A DNA stretch of 11,343 nucleotides, from positions 8,979,711-8,991,053 of the forward strand of contig WNKI01000002.1 of NCBI GenBank assembly GCA_015350385.1. The letters are read 5' to 3'. Shown here piece after piece: positions 7,980-11,343 of the stretch. Position 1 is the stretch's first letter; each line of letters starts with the position of its first letter. The DNA comes from Aculops lycopersici (taxonomy: Eukaryota; Arthropoda; Arachnida; Trombidiformes; Eriophyidae). Made by a program: the position numbers and the translations under genes. The notes under the pieces are model-generated. The model saw nothing but the letters and a program-made list of their open reading frames with translations. It had not been told where the DNA came from and did not search any database.

Positions 7980-8202
7980 AGAATCTTATATATCTACAGA
8001 CCAAAAAGTTGATTTTGTTTTGGTTTTCCTCGAACTTTGACATTAGGTATGAAAGTTTTGGGTGGCAGAAACTGAGAGGGCGCCACGAGCCTCATTCGGG
8101 AGTCCATTGATGTCAACTACAAAAGAGCCAATCAAACTTGCAGACGAACTAGCGTTGCTGGTTTCTAGATCCCGGTAATCCCTCGAGTTTATCCTTGAAA
8201 AC

Positions 8203-8225
8203 TTTGCGCACCCCGAATGCGCAAA
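8203..8225. repeat. Inverted repeat with 8-bp arms upstream of Goosecoid
   Basis: TTTGCGCA (8203-8210) and TGCGCAAA (8218-8225) are perfect reverse complements around CCCCGAA. It is the first of three dyad elements within about 145 bp in the UFM1-Goosecoid spacer. Confidence 0.6.
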
Positions 8226-8268
8226 TCGAAGCACGCAAACGGGAGCCACCGGGAGCTTAGATAGAATT

Positions 8269-8283
8269 GTGACAAATTGTCAC
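8269..8283. promoter_or_regulatory. 15-bp near-perfect palindrome with TGACA half sites
   Basis: GTGACAA and TTGTCAC flank a single A. Each arm contains TGACA, the core known for TALE homeodomain factors (MEIS/Homothorax and TGIF). It is about 290 bp upstream of the Goosecoid ATG, so a dimer-binding site in its promoter region is plausible. Binding is inference. Confidence 0.35.
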
Positions 8284-8327
8284 ACTTGGGTGGTCCTGTT
8301 TCGACTGCCAGCCAACAGCCAACAAAC

Positions 8328-8347
8328 CAATCGATTGATGTATCGAT
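8328..8347. promoter_or_regulatory. Paired ATCGAT elements upstream of Goosecoid
   Basis: The palindrome CAATCGATTG (8328-8337) is followed closely by TATCGAT (8341-8347), which runs on as TATCGATTG and so repeats part of the first element. ATCGAT is the core bound by Onecut/Cut-type homeodomain factors, and TATCGAT is DREF-like. The spacing suggests a composite site but this is not shown. Confidence 0.3.
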
Positions 8348-8573
8348 TGCTCGGTGCCCGACGGCCTACTGAAGGACCGACCGACTGACTGGATGGCTGC
8401 GGTTTGCACGCGTTTCTCGTTGCTTGATTCCATTCTCTGGTTGATGTTTTAATTTGCTCCGGTTGTCTCACAGTTAGTGTAAAACGAACACTCGAAAGAA
8501 TAACAAGTAAGATTGAAGGTAGTTTGAGAGCTCAGAGACTCGAGCTAGAGCCACAAAACTGTGAACAGGAAAC

Positions 8574-9506
8574 ATGATGCCAATTAGCTCACTTCAGTTA
8601 CTCGCCCAATTAAAGGCCGCCAACGACATGAGACAACATAGACCCATAGCAACCTCAACAACAGCAAATGACTACTACCAGAGATGTATGGCTGCGGCGA
8701 CTGCAGCAGCCGCAGCGGCAAGACTCCACCAACACCAACAGCAAATGAACCAACCAAATGCATCATCCACAAGACAGCCACCGACCAGCTCGCCACCAAA
8801 CGCCGCCTATACTTACCCATTGAGGCCCTCGACTTCCGAGGAAGCTGCCGCAGTTATGATGAGATCTCAACACCTCCATCACCAGATTCCAACGATCAAA
8901 TCAAATCATGAACAGCAACGTCAAGCGCAACAACAAACACATCACCAGTTTCAGTTTCCCACTTGCCAACTAATGGGCCAACATGCGAAGAGGAAGAGGA
9001 GACATAGGACCATATTTAGCGAGGAGCAGCTAGCGCAACTTGAGGCCGTTTTCTATCAAACTCAATATCCGGATGTTACGCTTAGGGAGCAACTAGCGGC
9101 GCATATAAATTTAAAGGAGGCAAGAATAGAGGTTTGGTTCAAGAATAGGAGAGCAAAATTTCGCAAGCAACAAAGGGATGTGGTGGTTGTATCGCATCCA
9201 TACGCCTCCATGTTACCTGGCCACAGTTACCTGATTTCGCAAGCTGACCGACTACCACCAATAACCAGCAACTCGACGACTGCTAATCACCACCACGATC
9301 ATAACCTCAACCTCAACCCCAACCTCAACCTCAACCACCACCAACAGCAACGATCTATGTTTTCGTTGGCCCTAGAGTCGGCAGCAGCTGCCTTTTGTAC
9401 TACAACCACAACAGCAGCAACCTCCGCAACCACAATGACGCAATCAATGGATGCCGCAAAATTGCAACCACCTCACCTAAGCCCAAAAGAGCAGCAGAAG
9501 GATTGA
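8574..9506 (+). CDS. Gsc: Goosecoid-class homeodomain transcription factor, intronless
   Basis: DNA-binding transcription factor of the PRD-like class. Goosecoid acts in early patterning, usually as a repressor. The homeodomain is residues 141-200, starting with the Goosecoid signature KRRHRTIF and including YPDV, REQLA and EVWFKNRRAK. The specificity residue at homeodomain position 50 is Lys (K190) and the invariant Asn51 is N191, so TAATCC-type sites are expected. Position 56, Trp in human GSC, is Phe (F196). The rest is low complexity: Ala tract 40-49, Gln/His-rich 52-60 and 98-126, an LN repeat 244-254, and Ala/Thr-rich 269-287. No clear eh1 repressor motif is present; residues 2-8 (MPISSLQ) are at most a degenerate version at the expected place. 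An in-frame TGA at 8562-8564 supports this ATG (A at -3; a second ATG follows directly), unless the weak acceptor ending at 8568 joins an upstream exon. Otx and Pitx also have Lys50 but differ in the N-terminal arm. Confidence 0.95.
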   Translation: MMPISSLQLLAQLKAANDMRQHRPIATSTTANDYYQRCMAAATAAAAAARLHQHQQQMNQPNASSTRQPPTSSPPNAAYTYPLRPSTSEEAAAVMMRSQHLHHQIPTIKSNHEQQRQAQQQTHHQFQFPTCQLMGQHAKRKRRHRTIFSEEQLAQLEAVFYQTQYPDVTLREQLAAHINLKEARIEVWFKNRRAKFRKQQRDVVVVSHPYASMLPGHSYLISQADRLPPITSNSTTANHHHDHNLNLNPNLNLNHHQQQRSMFSLALESAAAAFCTTTTTAATSATTMTQSMDAAKLQPPHLSPKEQQKD

Positions 9507-9644
9507 TTGTTTCCCAATGCAACCGAATGAAGTTGCCCTCACGAATAACTTGGAGCCAAGAATCTCACAGCCAAGTTCGAGCTAATAAGTCCACCAGGTT
9601 AAACTACTTAACTCAATTCGACTGGATGTGTTGCAAGCCAATGG

Positions 9645-9655
9645 AATAAAATAAA
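9645..9655 (+). terminator. Goosecoid polyadenylation signals (two overlapping AATAAA)
   Basis: AATAAA occurs at 9645-9650 and again at 9650-9655, about 140 nt after the Goosecoid stop. Strand and distance fit a short 3' untranslated region. Confidence 0.75.
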
Positions 9656-9694
9656 ATACCCGATGATACTAATTCGGATATGGCCTCAAGGCAG

Positions 9695-9700
9695 GTAAGC
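9695..9700 (+). other. 5' splice-site match just after the Goosecoid poly(A) signals
   Basis: GCAG followed by GTAAGC is a good donor match 40 nt beyond the last AATAAA. A possible acceptor, preceded by a moderately pyrimidine-rich stretch and ending TTTAG, is at 9975. It may mark a longer alternative Goosecoid transcript or be chance. Confidence 0.2.
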
Positions 9701-10007
9701 CACTCTCTTGATCGCTCATCGTTTTGGAGGCCAACTATCCAGCTTTAAGGAGCCATATGTTTCCCATCAATAAGCTAGCAGATAATCGTAGTCGACGTCG
9801 TTGTGGTGTCCATTGTGTGTCAAATGAGCATTCGAATTTACAACAACTCCAAATTGAGTGGCATGTTTTCTGGTTTTCGAACGCGTCAATCGCCAACTCA
9901 CTCACCTGAATGGTTGTTGCCCACCTTTTTAGTTTCTCCCGGTAAAGTTCTGTTCAATTTGTCACCATTATTTAGGAACAACAGGCAGTTGGTTGGTAGG
10001 TGGGCCA

Positions 10008-10022
10008 TTTAGTTTAGTTTAG
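10008..10022. repeat. Short TTTAG tandem repeat
   Basis: Three TTTAG units in a row. The arm of the inverted repeat at 10998-11027 also contains AGTTTAGTTT, but this looks like shared simple sequence. Confidence 0.6.
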
Positions 10023-10316
10023 TTGATTGCCCGCCAGTAGGCTACCATATTAATCCATAATCTCGGCTCTTTGCTTTAAGTTGGTTGTCATCACCACAAA
10101 ATTGATATGTTGCTACCGCGGCGACGACAACAACATCTCGTCAACTGCTACCCGTCTGCCACCATTTTTGATCGGCCATTATAGATTAGATTACATTCAC
10201 TCCATTTGTATTGGCCAGAGTTCCATTAGGTTGACTGCCCATTTTGGCGTGTCTTTGGCGTACCCACCAAGTCGGTGGTGGCTCATGGTATACGGTGGCT
10301 AGCAATGCTGTTGCTG

Positions 10317-10348
10317 CTTACTTACTTACTTACTTAGTTACTTACTTA
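10317..10348. repeat. CTTA tetranucleotide microsatellite
   Basis: Five CTTA units, one variant unit GTTA, then two more CTTA units. Confidence 0.92.
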
Positions 10349-10454
10349 CGTTAAGTTGATAGTATGAGCAATTGATACTCTTGCCTTGATCCACAAGCAA
10401 ACGCTTTCCGTTTCCCATGTCGCGACTCGCGAATAGTAGCAATTTTAAACAACT

Positions 10455-10469
10455 ACGACGACGACGACG
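10455..10469. repeat. ACG trinucleotide microsatellite
   Basis: Five ACG units. They give rise to an Arg-rich open frame in the surrounding sequence, which I do not regard as a gene. Confidence 0.85.
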
Positions 10470-10997
10470 GAAACAACAAACAATCGAAGCCAGAATACAG
10501 AGAAAGATACAAATACAGAAGCAAAAGAGCAAGCACACCGATGTACAGCGAGAGTTGATTAAGTTTTCAATCCCATCGATTGTTCCTTTGACATGTTTTT
10601 GTTTGATATGTTGTTAACCGCGGCCAACACTATGCCACTTCGTGCCGATGATAAACTCCACCACTGATACATTGATAGACTGACTGAAAACGGGTGTATT
10701 TGTTTGATTGAGCTTCTCTGCTCCTCTGCAAATGTCCGCTTGTCCCCCCTTATCCGTAGTATTTGCCATCTCTAGCGTTAATAATCCATCGTTTCCGTTC
10801 GCTTGCCTCGCGAGTTTACTTGTCCATTATGAACTCCATGAGATGGCGATAGAAACTTGATAAACTCAACCCAACGCAACCAAACAATTACAATGTTTGA
10901 GTTGAATGCTCATATAAGCTCTAGATTTTAGTCGCCATTCTGATCATCATATCCTTTATGCTAGTCTTCCCTTTGGCTTTTCCAGTCATACGAATTG

Positions 10998-11027
10998 GCA
11001 AACTAAACTCTGGTGAGTTTAGTTTGC
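10998..11027. repeat. Perfect 13-bp inverted repeat with 4-nt loop
   Basis: GCAAACTAAACTC (10998-11010) and GAGTTTAGTTTGC (11015-11027) are exact reverse complements separated by TGGT. Pairing stops at 10997/11028. A transcript from either strand would form a tight hairpin, and the DNA could form a cruciform. The stem is too short for a typical microRNA precursor, and no coding sequence adjoins it. Confidence 0.85.
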
Positions 11028-11297
11028 ACCCACGACGCCTTCAGTCGGGCCAGATCACTCAAAAACTAATGGCTCTGCCACTTTGTTTTGCCACCAACAA
11101 CTAATAACCCAATTTGTGTGTTTGTGTCTTTCTATTAGTGAATCGGTAATTGTTACATATGTGATAAACAAGCGCGATTGGTGAGAACTAAACAGCAGAA
11201 GATTTAGAAACTCAAACTTCCTCTAGTTTTATGGCCTCGAGGTTCTAATGTGGTTCAGTTGCTTCAGAAGAAATTAGCTTTCGTGTTTGCGAAACAA

Positions 11298-11300
<3 letters not shown>

Positions 11301-11329
<29 letters not shown>
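11301..11329. repeat. GA dinucleotide microsatellite
   Basis: A 29-nt GA tract near the right edge, the longest of the four GA tracts in the window. Confidence 0.95.
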
Positions 11330-11333
<4 letters not shown>

Positions 11334-11343
11334 CAAAAACGAA

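Larger units (their letters stand above)
9656..11343. other. Gene-less stretch downstream of Goosecoid
   Basis: No recognisable coding sequence on either strand. Open frames such as 9724-9909, 9803-10012, 10081-10302 and 10417-10617 are short, lack family motifs and in part start without ATG. The stretch contains a splice-donor match at 9695, CTTA and ACG microsatellites, a perfect 13-bp inverted repeat at 10998-11027 and a GA tract at the end. It could hold regulatory DNA or the noncoding part of a neighbouring gene. Confidence 0.6.

Noticed and set aside
8684..8911. 75-codon plus-strand frame inside Goosecoid
   Set aside because: A shifted frame of the Goosecoid coding sequence.
8991..9173. 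Homeodomain as Otx or Pitx, which also carry Lys at position 50
   Set aside because: The N-terminal arm KRRHRTIF and the EVWF residues fit Goosecoid and not Otx or Pitx.
10008..10022. TTTAG repeats as telomere-like DNA
   Set aside because: Only three units, and the unit differs from the arthropod TTAGG telomere repeat.
10998..11027. Hairpin as a microRNA precursor
   Set aside because: A 13-bp stem is too short for a typical precursor, and no known mature microRNA sequence is recognised in it.
1..11343. tRNA, rRNA, CRISPR, insertion sequence or viral genes
   Set aside because: No matching conserved sequence, spaced repeat array, transposase or viral protein signature was seen on either strand.

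Overview
The window is animal nuclear DNA, most probably from an arthropod. It carries three clear eukaryotic genes: a Tudor-SN/SND1 homologue, the ubiquitin-like modifier UFM1, and a Goosecoid-class homeobox gene. All three read as single uninterrupted exons, although their counterparts in most animals have several introns. That points to an intron-poor, fairly compact genome; some mite lineages are like this, but the species cannot be fixed from this sequence. Non-coding stretches are rich in microsatellites (GA, AT, TCC, GGC, CTTA, ACG). I see no prokaryotic, viral or transposon-coding content.

Layout. Positions 1-2700 hold no recognisable gene: there are GA tracts, a TCC tract, many CTCGAG palindromes, and a dense run of TTGAC/GTCAA words at 2091-2654. 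Positions 2804-5977 (minus strand) encode Tudor-SN (1057 aa), with the usual four nuclease-like domains, a Tudor domain and a C-terminal split nuclease-like domain, plus an unusual Gln/Pro-rich N-terminal extension. Positions 5978-7568 form the divergent spacer shared with UFM1; it has simple repeats and a good 5' splice-site match on the plus strand. Positions 7569-7916 (plus) encode UFM1 with extra sequence at both ends, followed by a polyadenylation signal. Positions 7980-8573 form a short spacer with three inverted repeats or palindromes, probably part of the control region of the next gene. Positions 8574-9506 (plus) encode Goosecoid, followed by overlapping polyadenylation signals. Positions 9656-11343 contain no recognisable gene but include a perfect 13-bp inverted repeat with a 4-nt loop and several microsatellites.

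The genes do not form a functional cluster. Tudor-SN (RNA handling) and UFM1 (protein modification linked to ER ribosomes) are housekeeping-type genes in divergent orientation, and Goosecoid is a developmental transcription factor downstream of UFM1 on the same strand. I found no convincing new multi-gene system. The points worth checking are the altered ends of UFM1, the altered homeodomain residue and weak eh1 motif in Goosecoid, the lack of introns in all three genes, and several structured non-coding elements.
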